This document shows, in pieces, positions 52,900 to 62,688 of a DNA stretch of 64,000 nucleotides (position 1 is its first letter; each line of letters begins with the position of its first letter). The translations under genes and the position numbers were made by a program. The notes under the pieces are model-generated. The model was given only the letters and a program-made list of their open reading frames with translations, had not been told where the DNA came from and searched no databases. Source of the stretch: Bacillus sp. 2B10 (GTDB taxonomy: Bacteria > Pseudomonadota > Alphaproteobacteria > Sphingomonadales > Sphingomonadaceae); the NCBI GenBank assembly GCA_003946805.1, contig RPSH01000007.1, positions 62,001 through 126,000 on the forward strand, written 5' to 3'.

Positions 52900-53679
52900 A
52901 TGGCCGAATTCCGTTTGCCCAAGAACAGCGTCGTCAAGAAGGGCACGACCCACAAGTCGCCGACCGCGGGCCGGATCAAGAAATTCAAGGTCTATCGCTA
53001 CGACCCGGATTCAGGCCAGAACCCGCGCTACGACGATTTCGAGATCGATCTGGACGAATGCGGGCCGATGGTGCTCGACGCGCTCATCAAGATGAAGTCG
53101 GAGCAAGACCCCTCGCTCACCTTCCGCCGTTCGTGCCGCGAGGGGATTTGCGGGTCGTGCTCGATGAACATCGACGGCCGCAATGGCCTCGCCTGCACCA
53201 CCGCGATCGAGGATATCAAGGGCGACATCCGGATCACGCCGCTGCCGCACATGGACGTCATCAAGGACCTGGTGCCGGACTTCACGCACTTCTACGCGCA
53301 ATATTCGTCGATCAAGCCGTGGCTGCAGACCGTCACCCCGACGCCCGCGGGCAAGGAACGGCTCCAGTCGCCCGACGAACGCGCGAAGCTCGACGGGCTG
53401 TACGAATGCATCCTGTGCGCGTGCTGCTCGACATCGTGCCCGAGCTACTGGTGGAACAGCGACAAGTTCCTGGGTCCGGCTATCCTGTTGCAGGCCTATC
53501 GCTGGCTGGCCGACAGCCGCGACGAGATGACCGGCGAACGGCTCGACGAGCTGGAAGACCCGTTCCGGCTGTATCGCTGCCACACGATCATGAACTGCGC
53601 GAACGTGTGCCCCAAGGGGCTGAACCCCGCCAAGGCGATCGCCGAGATCAAGAAGATGGAAGTCGAGCGGATCATCTGA
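52900..53679 (+). CDS. sdhB: succinate dehydrogenase iron-sulfur subunit
   Basis: 259 residues. [21 protein letters not shown] holds the [2Fe-2S] cluster; [17 protein letters not shown] and [17 protein letters not shown] hold the [4Fe-4S] and [3Fe-4S] clusters. Completes complex II with SdhC, SdhD and SdhA, whose genes lie 11 kb away on the opposite strand. The ATG fits the family N-terminus [10 protein letters not shown]; it sits alone between two repeats, so it must have its own promoter in or after the family C element. Confidence 0.96.
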   Translation: MAEFRLPKNSVVKKGTTHKSPTAGRIKKFKVYRYDPDSGQNPRYDDFEIDLDECGPMVLDALIKMKSEQDPSLTFRRSCREGICGSCSMNIDGRNGLACTTAIEDIKGDIRITPLPHMDVIKDLVPDFTHFYAQYSSIKPWLQTVTPTPAGKERLQSPDERAKLDGLYECILCACCSTSCPSYWWNSDKFLGPAILLQAYRWLADSRDEMTGERLDELEDPFRLYRCHTIMNCANVCPKGLNPAKAIAEIKKMEVERII

Positions 53680-53695
53680 TCCGTTCGGCAATATC

Positions 53696-53812
53696 CGTTC
53701 GTCCTGAGTAGCGACTGAGCTTGTCGAAGGCGCATATCGAAGGACCGTTTCCGTTGGCGACGATCCTTCGATACGCCATTCGACAAGCTCAATGGCTACT
53801 CAGGACAAGCGG
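53696..53812. repeat. intergenic repeat, family A copy 3
   Basis: 117 bp from CGTTCGTCCTGAGTAGCG to GCTACTCAGGACAAGCGG; a nearly symmetrical long palindrome between sdhB and zapE. Confidence 0.85.
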
Positions 53813-53841
53813 AGGGGTCATTCAGGGGGAGTAATCCTGCC

Positions 53842-54945
53842 ATGACCGTCCTCACCCGCTACGACGGCCTCGTCGCCGCCGGCGAACTCCGCCCCGATCC
53901 CGAACAGCGTGCCGCTGCGCAGCGGCTGTCGCGCCTTGCCGCCGAAATCGACTCGCCACCTCGGCGCGGGCTGTTCGCGCGCCTGACCGGCAAGGACGCC
54001 CCGGTCCCGCGCGGCGTGTATCTGTGGGGCGGCGTCGGGCGCGGCAAGTCGATGCTGATGGACCTGTTCTACGACTGCGTCGTCGATCCGGCGAAGCGCC
54101 GCGTCCATTTCCACGCCTTCATGATCGAGGTCCATGCCCGCCTCGCCACCGAACGCGCCAGGGAAGCCGGCAACCCCGTGCCGCCGGTCGCCGAGGCGCT
54201 GGCGAAGGACCTGAAGCTGCTCGCCTTCGACGAGATGGTCATCAACAACACTGCCGACGCGATGGTGCTGTCGCGGCTGTTCACCGAGATGATGACCCAC
54301 GGCGTGACGATCGTCGCGACGTCGAACCGCCCGCCGGTCGACCTGTACAAGGATGGGTTGCAGCGCGACAGCTTCCTGCCGTTCATCGCGCTGCTCGAAT
54401 CGAACCTCGACGTGCTGCCGCTCAACGGGCCGACCGATTACCGCCGCGACCGGCTGGGACAGGTCGATACTTGGCTGGTGCCCAACGGCGCGGCGGCGAC
54501 CGAGGCGTTATCAGCGGCATTCTTCCGCCTGACCGATTACCCGGTCGAGGATGCGGCGAACGTGCCGTCGTGCGACCTCGATATCGGCGGGCGGACGCTG
54601 CACGTGCCCAGGGCGCTGAAGGGCGTGGCGGTGTTCAGCTTCAAGCGACTGTGCGGCGAGGCACGCGGCGCGCCCGATTACCTCGCGGTGGCGCGCGCGT
54701 TCCACACGGTGATCCTCGTCGGGATACCGATCCTCGGCCCGGAGAACCGCAACGAGGCAGCGCGGTTCGTGACGCTGATCGATGCGCTATACGAATATCG
54801 GGTGAAGCTGCTGGCGGCGGCGGATGCGCAACCGGGCGAGTTGTATCCGACCGGCGACGGACGGTTCGAATTCGACCGGACGATCAGCCGGCTGGAGGAG
54901 ATGCGGTCGGAGGAATATCTGGCGAAGGGGCATGGCGAGGGGTGA
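53842..54945 (+). CDS. zapE: cell division ATPase ZapE (AFG1-like)
   Basis: 367 residues. Walker A GGVGRGKSMLMD near 62-73, Walker B LLAFDEMVI, sensor TSNRPP and FSFKRLCGEARGAPDY are typical. ZapE binds FtsZ and is needed for constriction under low oxygen in E. coli; the mitochondrial relative AFG1 has a role in protein turnover. Flanked by family A repeats on both sides. Confidence 0.93.
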   Translation: MTVLTRYDGLVAAGELRPDPEQRAAAQRLSRLAAEIDSPPRRGLFARLTGKDAPVPRGVYLWGGVGRGKSMLMDLFYDCVVDPAKRRVHFHAFMIEVHARLATERAREAGNPVPPVAEALAKDLKLLAFDEMVINNTADAMVLSRLFTEMMTHGVTIVATSNRPPVDLYKDGLQRDSFLPFIALLESNLDVLPLNGPTDYRRDRLGQVDTWLVPNGAAATEALSAAFFRLTDYPVEDAANVPSCDLDIGGRTLHVPRALKGVAVFSFKRLCGEARGAPDYLAVARAFHTVILVGIPILGPENRNEAARFVTLIDALYEYRVKLLAAADAQPGELYPTGDGRFEFDRTISRLEEMRSEEYLAKGHGEG

Positions 54946-54967
54946 GGTAATGCCGGCCAGACTCCAC

Positions 54968-55080
54968 CGTTTGTCCTGAGTAGCCATTGAGCTTGTCGAA
55001 ATGGCGTATCAAAGGACCGCTTGGGGCAGATGCTTCGATACGGGCCTTCGACAAGCTCAGTCCCTACTCAGCACGAACGG
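54968..55080. repeat. intergenic repeat, family A copy 4
   Basis: 113 bp from CGTTTGTCCTGAGTAGCC to CTACTCAGCACGAACGG between the convergent zapE and hrpB. Confidence 0.85.
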
Positions 55081-55095
55081 TTGGGGCGGTGCAGG

Positions 55096-57519
55096 TCAAT
55101 CCCGCCGCGTATCCGCCTTCTTCGTCCGGAGTGTCGCCGATGCCGCCGCCGGATCGTCGGGCCACGGATGCCGTGGATAGCGGCCGCGCATTTCCTTCGA
55201 CACGTCGCGCCATGATCCCGCCCAGAAGCCGGGCAGGTCGCGCGTCGTCTGGATCGGGCGGCCGGCGGGCGAGGTCAGGCTGAGCGTCAGCGGTTGCCCG
55301 GCGACCATCGGATGGGTGGCGAGGCCGAACAACGCCTGCACCCGCAGTTCGACGCGCGGCCCCCCTTCGGCGGCATAGTCGATCGCGTGGCTCGACCCGG
55401 CCGGGCTTTCGAACCGCGCGGGCGCAAGGCGCCGCAGCTGCTGCATCCAGTCCCACCCGGCAAGCTGTTCGAGCGCGTCGTGCAGCCCGGTTACCGCCTC
55501 CAGCCGGCGCTTGCCCGCCAGCAGCGGCGTCAACCATTCGTCGATCGCGGCGGTCAGCGCGGCGTCGCCCAGCGGATCGTCACGCCCCAGCATCGCCGCG
55601 ACATAGGCCGATCGGCGGCGCAGCGTCTCCGCCCCCTCCCACGGCAGCAGCGACAGGTCGCGGCGCACGCCCTCGGTCAGCGCGGCGACGATCTCCTGCG
55701 GGGACGCGGCGGCATCGGGGCCGGACGACAGGCGGACCGCACCGAGCCGGCGTTCGCGCAGGGCGATAACGCCGCGTGTGGTTGGATCGAAGGTGACGCT
55801 GCGCCGCGTTTCGATCCGATCGCCGAACAGCTGTTCGACCGTCGCCTGATCGATCGCGACGGCGGACAGGATGCGTGCGCCCGCCGCCTGTCCCTGGGTC
55901 TCGGCGACCGCCAGCCATTCGGCCGTGCCGAGCGCCGCCGCATCGAGGGTGAAGCCGCGCCCGCCGACCGATGCCCAGCGTTCGCCGCCCGCATCGCGAC
56001 GTTTGGCGATGCGATCGGGAAAGGCGAGCGCGACGCTGCGGGCGAGGGCATCGGCGGGAGGATCGTCGGTCCCCTTCACGAGCCGCCGCCAGCGGTCGGC
56101 GAGGCGGCGCGACGCATCGGCGCGCTGGCCGCGTTCAGTGCGCCAGCGGCGACGGCGCTGGTCGAGATCGGTGTCGGAGCCGCCCAGCCCGCGCTCGCCC
56201 AGCAGCACCGCGACCTCCGCTGCCGTACCGGCAAAGCCCTGTTCGCCGGCACGGATCAGCATGTGGCCGAGGCGCGGGTTGAGCGGCAGCGCGGCGATGG
56301 CGAGGCCGTGTGCCGTCGGGCGGCCGTCGCCGTCGATCGCACCCAGCGTCGCCAGCCGCGCGCGGGCCTCGCCCACCGCGGCGGCGGGCGGCGGGTCGAG
56401 CCAGCGCAGGCTGGTCGGGTCGGTCACCCCCCATTTGCCGCATTCGAGCACCAGCGCCGACAGGTCGGCCTCGAGGATTTCGGCCGGATCGAAGCGTGGC
56501 AGTCCGGCGGTCGCAGCGGCCTCCCACAGGCGATAGGCGATGCCCGGCCCCTGCCGCGCGGCACGCCCCGCGCGTTGGGTCACGGCGGCCTGGCTCGCGC
56601 GTTCGGTGGTCAGGCGGGTCATGCCCGCCGCGCGGTCGTAGCGCGGGCGACGGGCGAGGCCGGAATCGACGACAATGCGGATGCCATCCAGCGTCAGCGA
56701 GGTTTCGGCGATGCTGGTCGCCAGCACGATCTTGCGCCGCCCGTCCGGATCGGGCGCGATCGCGGCGCGCTGTTCGGCGGGGAGCAGCGTGCCGTGCAGG
56801 CGGTGGAGCACCGCGCCATCGGGCACCGCGATGCGCTCGGCCGTGCGCTCGATCTCGGCGACGCCGGGCAGGAAGGCGAGGATGCCGCCCTCGGCTTCGG
56901 TCAGCGCGCGGCGGATCGCGGCGGCGACCGAGTCCTCGATGCGCGCTTCGGCATTGCGGCCGATATGGCGCAGGTCGAGCGGCCACGAGCGGCCCTCGCT
57001 TTCGAGCACGGGCGCGTCGTCCATCAGCGCGGCGAAGCGCTCGCCATCGAGCGTCGCCGACATGGCGAGGATGCGCAGGTCGGGGCGCAGCGCCGCCTGT
57101 GCATCGAGCGCGAGGGCGAGGCCGAAATCGCTGTCGAGGCTGCGTTCGTGGACCTCGTCGAACAGCACCGCCGATACGCCGCTCAGCTCGGGATCGACCT
57201 GGATGCGGGCGACGAAGATGCCCTCGGTCATCACCGTCACCCGCGTCGCCGCCGAGCGCTTGCTGTCCATGCGGGTCGCGTAGCCGAAAGTCTGGCCGAC
57301 GGGTTCGCCGGCGGTCGCGGCCATGCGCTCGGCGGCGGCGCGGGCGGCGATGCGCCGGGGGGACAGCAGCAGGATTTCGCCGGTGACCCACGGCTCGGCC
57401 AGCAGCGCAGGGGCGACGGCGGTGGTCTTGCCCGCGCCCGGCGGCGCGACGAGGACGGCGCAAGTGCGGTCGCGCAGCGTCCGGAGCAGGTCGGGCAGGA
57501 CGGCGTGGATGGGGAGCAT
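55096..57519 (-). CDS. hrpB: ATP-dependent RNA helicase HrpB
   Basis: 807 residues, full length. APPGAGKTTAVAP (motif I), FDEVHERSLDSD (DEVH box), SATLDGERF (motif III), ATSIAETSLTLDGI and QRAGRAARQGPG (motif VI) make it a DEAH-type helicase; the C-terminal half has the HrpB-specific domain ending LPGFWAGSWRDVSKEMRGRYPRHPWPDDP. Role in RNA processing is not well known. AGGGA lies before the ATG at 57519. Confidence 0.95.
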   Translation of the reverse strand: MLPIHAVLPDLLRTLRDRTCAVLVAPPGAGKTTAVAPALLAEPWVTGEILLLSPRRIAARAAAERMAATAGEPVGQTFGYATRMDSKRSAATRVTVMTEGIFVARIQVDPELSGVSAVLFDEVHERSLDSDFGLALALDAQAALRPDLRILAMSATLDGERFAALMDDAPVLESEGRSWPLDLRHIGRNAEARIEDSVAAAIRRALTEAEGGILAFLPGVAEIERTAERIAVPDGAVLHRLHGTLLPAEQRAAIAPDPDGRRKIVLATSIAETSLTLDGIRIVVDSGLARRPRYDRAAGMTRLTTERASQAAVTQRAGRAARQGPGIAYRLWEAAATAGLPRFDPAEILEADLSALVLECGKWGVTDPTSLRWLDPPPAAAVGEARARLATLGAIDGDGRPTAHGLAIAALPLNPRLGHMLIRAGEQGFAGTAAEVAVLLGERGLGGSDTDLDQRRRRWRTERGQRADASRRLADRWRRLVKGTDDPPADALARSVALAFPDRIAKRRDAGGERWASVGGRGFTLDAAALGTAEWLAVAETQGQAAGARILSAVAIDQATVEQLFGDRIETRRSVTFDPTTRGVIALRERRLGAVRLSSGPDAAASPQEIVAALTEGVRRDLSLLPWEGAETLRRRSAYVAAMLGRDDPLGDAALTAAIDEWLTPLLAGKRRLEAVTGLHDALEQLAGWDWMQQLRRLAPARFESPAGSSHAIDYAAEGGPRVELRVQALFGLATHPMVAGQPLTLSLTSPAGRPIQTTRDLPGFWAGSWRDVSKEMRGRYPRHPWPDDPAAASATLRTKKADTRRD

Positions 57520-57532
57520 GGCGATCCCTAAC

Positions 57533-57670
57533 AAATCCTCCCCGGCACGGGGAGGGGGACCAGCGCAGCTGGTGGAGGGAGTTCGCCTCGCAACGCAACG
57601 GTCCCGACTGTGGACACCCCCTCCACCATGCTTCGCATGGTCCCCCTCCCCGTGCCGGGGAGGATTTCAG
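57533..57670. repeat. long family C repeat
   Basis: 138 bp, arms AAATCCTCCCCGGCACGGGG and its complement, with inner GGTCCCCCTCC / GGAGGGGGACC arms. The right end contains the TGA of the aldo/keto reductase gene (57667-57669). It separates hrpB from that gene. Confidence 0.9.
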
Positions 57671-58461
57671 AGGGTGTCGGGGTCCGGCCCCAGACGACCG
57701 TCTTCGCGGTCCATCGCGTCGAGCTTCGCGATCTGGTCGGGGGACAGTTGCACCGCCTGCGCGGCAAGGTTCTCCGCGATCCGCGCGCGCGACGACGCTT
57801 TCGGGATCACGCCCAGCCCGGCCCGCAGGTGCCACGCGAGGATCACCTGCGCCGGGGTCGCGCTGGCCTCGCGCGCGATCGCGGCGATCGTCGGGTCGGT
57901 CAGCAGCGTGCCCTGCCCGAGCGGCGACCAGCTTTGTGTCACGATGCCGAGGCGTTCGTGCGCGGCGCGCGCCTTGCGCTGCTGGAAGGTCGGATGCAGC
58001 TCGATCTGGTTGAGCGCGGGCACCACGCCGGTCGCATCGACGATCCGGTCGAGATGGTCGGGCGAGAAGTTCGACACGCCGATCGACGCGACCCGCCCTT
58101 CCTCGCGCAGGCGCACCAGCGCCTGCCACGTCTCGACATAGCGGTCGTGCGACGGCATCGGCCAGTGGATCAGGAACAGGTCGATGCGCGGCAGCTTCGC
58201 GGCGCTGGCATCGAACGCGCGCAGCGCCGCGTCATGACCCATGTCGTCGCGCCACAGCTTGGTGGTGACGAACGCGTCGGTGCCCGCGGTCGCCTCACCC
58301 ACGCCGGCCTCGTTGCCGTAAAAGGCAGCGGTGTCGATCAGACGATAGCCGGCATCGAGCGCGTCGCGCGACAGGCGCGCGGCGTCTTCCGCCGGTACCT
58401 TGTAGGTGCCGAAGCCGATCGCGGGGATGGTGCGGCCGTCGTTGAGGGTCAGGTCGGTCAT
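57667..58461 (-). CDS. aldo/keto reductase
   Basis: 264 residues. GFGTYKVPAEDA, DTAAFYGNEAGVG (Asp, Tyr of the catalytic tetrad), TTKLW (Lys), LFLIHWPMP (His) and IPKASSRARIAENL (NADPH binding) are complete. Resembles 2,5-diketo-D-gluconate reductase-type enzymes of about 275 residues; reduces small aldehydes or ketones. The frame upstream of the ATG is repeat DNA. Confidence 0.92.
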   Translation of the reverse strand: MTDLTLNDGRTIPAIGFGTYKVPAEDAARLSRDALDAGYRLIDTAAFYGNEAGVGEATAGTDAFVTTKLWRDDMGHDAALRAFDASAAKLPRIDLFLIHWPMPSHDRYVETWQALVRLREEGRVASIGVSNFSPDHLDRIVDATGVVPALNQIELHPTFQQRKARAAHERLGIVTQSWSPLGQGTLLTDPTIAAIAREASATPAQVILAWHLRAGLGVIPKASSRARIAENLAAQAVQLSPDQIAKLDAMDREDGRLGPDPDTL

Positions 58462-58540
58462 GGGGCGTCCGTGCGGTTGGGGCTGGGAGTGAAGTGATGG
58501 GGAGGCGCTGGTGTTCCATGCTTGGCCGTGCCCAGCAAAC

Positions 58541-58654
58541 CGTTCGTGCTGAGTAGGGGCTGAGCGAAGTCGAAGACCCGTATCGAAGCACTTGGCCGCG
58601 AACGGTCCTTCGATACGCCCTTTCGACAAGCTCAATGGCTACTCAGGACGAACG
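58541..58654. repeat. intergenic repeat, family A copy 5 (reverse orientation)
   Basis: 114 bp from CGTTCGTGCTGAGTAGGGGC to GGCTACTCAGGACGAACGG, i.e. the other way round from copies 1, 2, 4 and 6. Lies in the 361-bp gene-free stretch 58462-58822. Confidence 0.85.
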
Positions 58655-58689
58655 GAGGGATTTTGGGCCACCGCCCCCAACCCGTTCGG

Positions 58690-58802
58690 TTCGAGCGGCT
58701 TCGAGCTTGTCGAGAAGCGTCGGTCGAGAACCCGCCCGTTTGGGGCACCGCCTTCTCGACTACGGTTCTCGACAGGCTCGAACCTGCGCTCGAAGCAAAC
58801 GG
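58690..58802. repeat. separate palindromic repeat (family E) behind ftsK
   Basis: 113 bp rich in CTTCTCGAC/GTCGAGAAG: GAGCTTGTCGAGAAGCG on one side and GGTTCTCGACAGGCTCGAACC on the other, bounded by CGTTTGGGG-like and CAAACGGGG ends. Single copy in this window. With copy 5 of family A it fills the 361-bp gap. Confidence 0.6.
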
Positions 58803-58822
58803 GGCGGAAATGGGCAGAAAAC

Positions 58823-61186
58823 CTACCCCGTCGGCCGCCCGTCCGCATCCATCAGCACCTCGCGCCGGCCGACATGGTCCGGTCGCGACACCAGCCCTTC
58901 CTTCTCCATCCGCTCGATCAGCCGCGCCGCCGAGTTGTAGCCGACGCGCAGCTGGCGCTGGAGCCAGCTGGTCGACGCCTTCTGGCTCTCGGCCACCAGC
59001 TGGCACGCCTGGCGGAAGGTCTGTTCCTCCGGCGAATCGTCACCGGTGGGTGCACCGTCGAGGCTGAAGCCGGCATCGCCCTCGGGCTCGTTGACCACGG
59101 CGTCGATATAGTCAGGCGCGCCCTGCGACCGCCAGAAATCCGACACCGCCTGCACCTCCTCGTCGCTGACGAAGGGGCCATGGACGCGGGCCAGTGCCTT
59201 GCCGCCGGGCATATAGAGCATGTCGCCGCGCCCCAGCAGCTGCTCGGCGCCCTGTTCGCCCAGAATGGTGCGCGAATCGATCTTGCTGGTCACATGGAAG
59301 CTGATGCGCGTCGGCAGGTTGGCCTTGATGACGCCGGTGATGACGTCGACCGACGGGCGCTGCGTCGCCATGATGAGGTGGATGCCCGCCGCGCGCGCCT
59401 TTTGCGCCAGCCGCTGGATCAGGAATTCGACTTCCTTGCCCGCGGTCATCATCAGGTCGGCGAGTTCGTCGACGATCACCACGATCTGCGGCAACGGTGA
59501 CAGGTCGAGCGTCTCTTCCTCGTAGATCGGCGTACCGGTATCGGCGTCGTAGCCGGTCTGCACCTTGCGGCCGAGCTTCTGCCCCTTCGCCATCGCGGCG
59601 CGGACCTTGTCGTTGAAGCTGGCGAGGGAGCGGACGTTGATCGACGCCATCATGCGATAGCGGTCCTCCATCTGCTCGACCGCCCATTTGAGCGCGCGCA
59701 CCGCCTTGGGCGGGTCGGTCACGACATCGGCCAGCAGGTGCGGGATGCCACGATACATGCTGAGTTCGAGCATCTTGGGATCGATCATGATCATGCGGCA
59801 CTGGTCCGGGGTCAGCCGGTAGAGCAGCGACAGGATCATGCAGTTCAGCCCGACCGACTTGCCCGATCCGGTCGTGCCCGCGACCAGCAGGTGCGGCATC
59901 GGCGCGAGATCGGCGACGACCGGATCGCCCGCGATGTTCTTGCCCAGCACGATGGGCAGCTGCGCATTCTGGTCGGCGAACGCCTGGCTCGCCATCAGTT
60001 CGTGCAGGGATACCGTCTCGCGCCGCTGGTTGGGCAGTTCGATGCCGATGACCGTGCGGCCGGGGATCGTCGCGACGCGCGCGGAGATCGCCGACATGTT
60101 GCGCGCGATATCGTCGGCCAGCTGGATCACGCGGCTGGCGCGGATGCCGGGTTCGGGCTCCAGTTCGTACATGGTCACGACCGGGCCGGGGGCGACCTTC
60201 ACCACCTGCCCCTTGACGTTGAAATCGTCGAGCACGCTTTCGAGCAGGCGCGAATTGCGCTCCAGCGCCGCCTTGTCGATGCCGGGGCCGGTCGATTCGG
60301 GCGGCGGGGTGAGCAGGTCGATCGACGGCAGCTGGAAATTGTCGCGGCCCTCGCTGCTCGCCGGGCGCGGCGCGCTGGCGAGCGCGGGCGAGGCGGCGCG
60401 ATCGGCGATGACCGGCGGGGCGCGATCGTCGGCCTTGGCCACGCGGCGCGGCTGCGGCCGGGCGGGCGCGTCGTCGTCCTCGTCGGGATCGGCATCGGCC
60501 AGCAACGGCGCGCGCGGTGCGGGATCGAACGGCAGCTCGTCGTCATAGCCGTCCGCATCGTCGCCCTCGGCACGGACGCGGCGTTCGAACCTGGGCAGGC
60601 GGAACGTGCCGTCGGGAATCTCGATCGTCAGCCCCTTGGCCCAGCGCCACACCCCGAACAGCCCGGTGGCGAGCGCGACGACGCGGATCGTCCACAGCTC
60701 GGCGACCGGCACGCCGATCAGGTGGATCAGCCCCTGCACCGCCGCTGCGACGCTCCACCCGATCACCCCGCCATAGCCGGCGGGCAGCGTCAGGATCGCC
60801 TCCCCCGACACGAACGCCAGCGTGGTGCCCATCGCGAGCACGCCGATCAGGCAGTCGCGCACCATCCGCGGCCACGGACCGACGGGCACGTCGCGCCACA
60901 GCCGGACGCTGACGATCAGCCCCAGCGGCAACAGCATCGCCACCGCCACGCCGAACACGGTCAGCAGCGCATCGGCCAGCAGCGCGCCCGGCGCGCCCAG
61001 CTTGTTGACGACGGGACCACCCGCGGCGGTGCTGAACGACGGATCGGCCGGCGAATAGCTCAGCAGCGCGACCGCGATCACGACGATGGCCAGGAACAGG
61101 ACCGTCGCGCCGATCATCGCGCCGCTACGTTTCGCACCCGCCTTCATCGCGTCGCGCCACAACATCGGCTGCGCGTTGCTCGCCAT
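58823..61186 (-). CDS. ftsK: DNA translocase FtsK
   Basis: 787 residues. Four to five N-terminal membrane helices (residues 20-200), a Pro/Asp/Ala-rich linker (225-320), then the motor with Walker A GTTGSGKSVGLN, Walker B VVIVDELADLMM, and the C-terminal gamma winged helix (QLRVGYNSAARLIERMEKEGLVS) that reads KOPS sites. Moves chromosomes at the septum and activates XerCD. The frame upstream of the ATG reaches into a family A repeat and is not used. Confidence 0.96.
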   Translation of the reverse strand: MASNAQPMLWRDAMKAGAKRSGAMIGATVLFLAIVVIAVALLSYSPADPSFSTAAGGPVVNKLGAPGALLADALLTVFGVAVAMLLPLGLIVSVRLWRDVPVGPWPRMVRDCLIGVLAMGTTLAFVSGEAILTLPAGYGGVIGWSVAAAVQGLIHLIGVPVAELWTIRVVALATGLFGVWRWAKGLTIEIPDGTFRLPRFERRVRAEGDDADGYDDELPFDPAPRAPLLADADPDEDDDAPARPQPRRVAKADDRAPPVIADRAASPALASAPRPASSEGRDNFQLPSIDLLTPPPESTGPGIDKAALERNSRLLESVLDDFNVKGQVVKVAPGPVVTMYELEPEPGIRASRVIQLADDIARNMSAISARVATIPGRTVIGIELPNQRRETVSLHELMASQAFADQNAQLPIVLGKNIAGDPVVADLAPMPHLLVAGTTGSGKSVGLNCMILSLLYRLTPDQCRMIMIDPKMLELSMYRGIPHLLADVVTDPPKAVRALKWAVEQMEDRYRMMASINVRSLASFNDKVRAAMAKGQKLGRKVQTGYDADTGTPIYEEETLDLSPLPQIVVIVDELADLMMTAGKEVEFLIQRLAQKARAAGIHLIMATQRPSVDVITGVIKANLPTRISFHVTSKIDSRTILGEQGAEQLLGRGDMLYMPGGKALARVHGPFVSDEEVQAVSDFWRSQGAPDYIDAVVNEPEGDAGFSLDGAPTGDDSPEEQTFRQACQLVAESQKASTSWLQRQLRVGYNSAARLIERMEKEGLVSRPDHVGRREVLMDADGRPTG

Positions 61187-61301
61187 TCGTTCCACCTTAC
61201 ATTCAAGAATATCTTGATTTGCGCCGCACGATGCTCTGCCGTCAAGCTGGCGTTGCGGCGGGATGCGCGAGAGCCTAGATCGTAGGAGCATCCGGACGAC
61301 C

Positions 61302-61416
61302 CGTTCGTCCTGAGTAGCCATTGAGCTTGTCGAAAGGGCGTATCGAAGGACCGCTTGCGGCCAGATGCTTCGATACGGGTCTTCGACTGCGCTCAGCCCC
61401 TACTCAGCACGAACGG
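61302..61416. repeat. intergenic repeat, family A copy 6
   Basis: 115 bp from CGTTCGTCCTGAGTAGCC to CTACTCAGCACGAACGG, between the divergent ftsK and ubiquinone hydroxylase genes, so it lies in a promoter region rather than behind genes. Confidence 0.85.
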
Positions 61417-61470
61417 CGTTGGTACATGGTAGCGGTCCCGACCGGTGGGCATGACGATAGGACAGGTTTT

Positions 61471-62688
61471 ATGGCACAGGCGGACCTCATCATCCTGGGC
61501 GGCGGGCTGGTCGGCAGCACGCTGGGCGTGGCGCTGGGGGTGCATGGGCTGACCTCGATCATCCTCGATCCGGCCGATCCGGCGGTGACGCTGGCGCCCG
61601 GCTTCGACGGCCGCGCCTCGGCGATCGCCAGCGCGACGCACCGCATGTTCGACGCGATCGGCATCGCGCCGGGCCTGGGCGACGAAGGCTGCCCGATCGC
61701 CGCGATCCGCGCGACCGACGGGCTGGAACCGGGCAAGCTCGACTTCGTCCCCGATGCCGCCGACGATCCGGTCGGCGTGATGTACGAGAACAAGCGGCTG
61801 CGGCAGGCGATCTACGACGCCGCCATCGCCTCGCCGCATATCGACCTGCGGTACAAGGACCGCGCGATCGACGTGCGGCGCGACGCGCAGGGCGTGACGG
61901 TGACGACGGCGGGCGGCGATACGCTGACCGCGCCGCTGCTGATCGCCGCCGAGGGGCGCAATTCGCCGACGCGCGAGGCGGCGGGCATCCGCGTCGCGCG
62001 CTGGAGCTACGACCATGCCGCGATCATCACCACGCTGGGCCATGCCGAACCGCACGAAAACATCGCCTACGAGATCTTCTATCCCGCGGGACCCTTCGCG
62101 ATCCTGCCGCTGAACGACGACGCGCACGGCCATCGCTCGGCGATCGTGTGGACGGTCGATGCGAAGGACCGGCCGGCGATGCTGAAACTGTCCGACCGCG
62201 CGTTCCTCGCCGAAGCATCGAAGAAGATGGGCGGGTTCCTGGGGGAGCTGTCCAACCTGTCGGCGCGGTCGAGCTATCCGCTGGGCTTCCACCATGCCGC
62301 GCGGATCACCGCCGACCGGCTGGTGCTGGTCGGCGACGCCGCGCACGGCATCCACCCGATCGCCGGCCAGGGGCTGAACCTGGGCCTGCGCGACGTCGCG
62401 GCGCTGACCGAGGTGCTGGTCGAGGGCAAGCGCACCGGGCTGGACCTCGGCGATCCCTATCTGCTGGAACGGTATCAGCGGTGGCGCGGGCTCGACACCT
62501 TCGCGGTGGCACTGGCGACCGACGGCCTCACCCGGCTGTTCGGCATTCCGGGCAAGGCGGCGAGCGCGGTGCGGCGCTTCGGGCTGTCGGCGGTCGATTC
62601 GATCCCGCCGCTGAAAGCCGCGTTCATGGCCGAAGCGCGCGGCGAAACGGGCAAGCTGCCGAAGCTGCTGCAGGGGGTTACGGCTTAA
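61471..62688 (+). CDS. UbiH/Coq6-family ubiquinone biosynthesis hydroxylase
   Basis: 405 residues. IILGGGLVGSTLGVAL (FAD dinucleotide loop), DGRASAIA, EGRNSPTREAAGI and VLVGDAAHGIHPIAGQGLNLGLRDVAAL define the UbiH/UbiF/VisC/Coq6 flavin mono-oxygenases, which hydroxylate the ubiquinone ring. Which ring position is not clear. AGGACAGG lies 4 bases before the ATG. The last 4 bases overlap the convergent lipoprotein gene. Confidence 0.9.
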   Translation: MAQADLIILGGGLVGSTLGVALGVHGLTSIILDPADPAVTLAPGFDGRASAIASATHRMFDAIGIAPGLGDEGCPIAAIRATDGLEPGKLDFVPDAADDPVGVMYENKRLRQAIYDAAIASPHIDLRYKDRAIDVRRDAQGVTVTTAGGDTLTAPLLIAAEGRNSPTREAAGIRVARWSYDHAAIITTLGHAEPHENIAYEIFYPAGPFAILPLNDDAHGHRSAIVWTVDAKDRPAMLKLSDRAFLAEASKKMGGFLGELSNLSARSSYPLGFHHAARITADRLVLVGDAAHGIHPIAGQGLNLGLRDVAALTEVLVEGKRTGLDLGDPYLLERYQRWRGLDTFAVALATDGLTRLFGIPGKAASAVRRFGLSAVDSIPPLKAAFMAEARGETGKLPKLLQGVTA

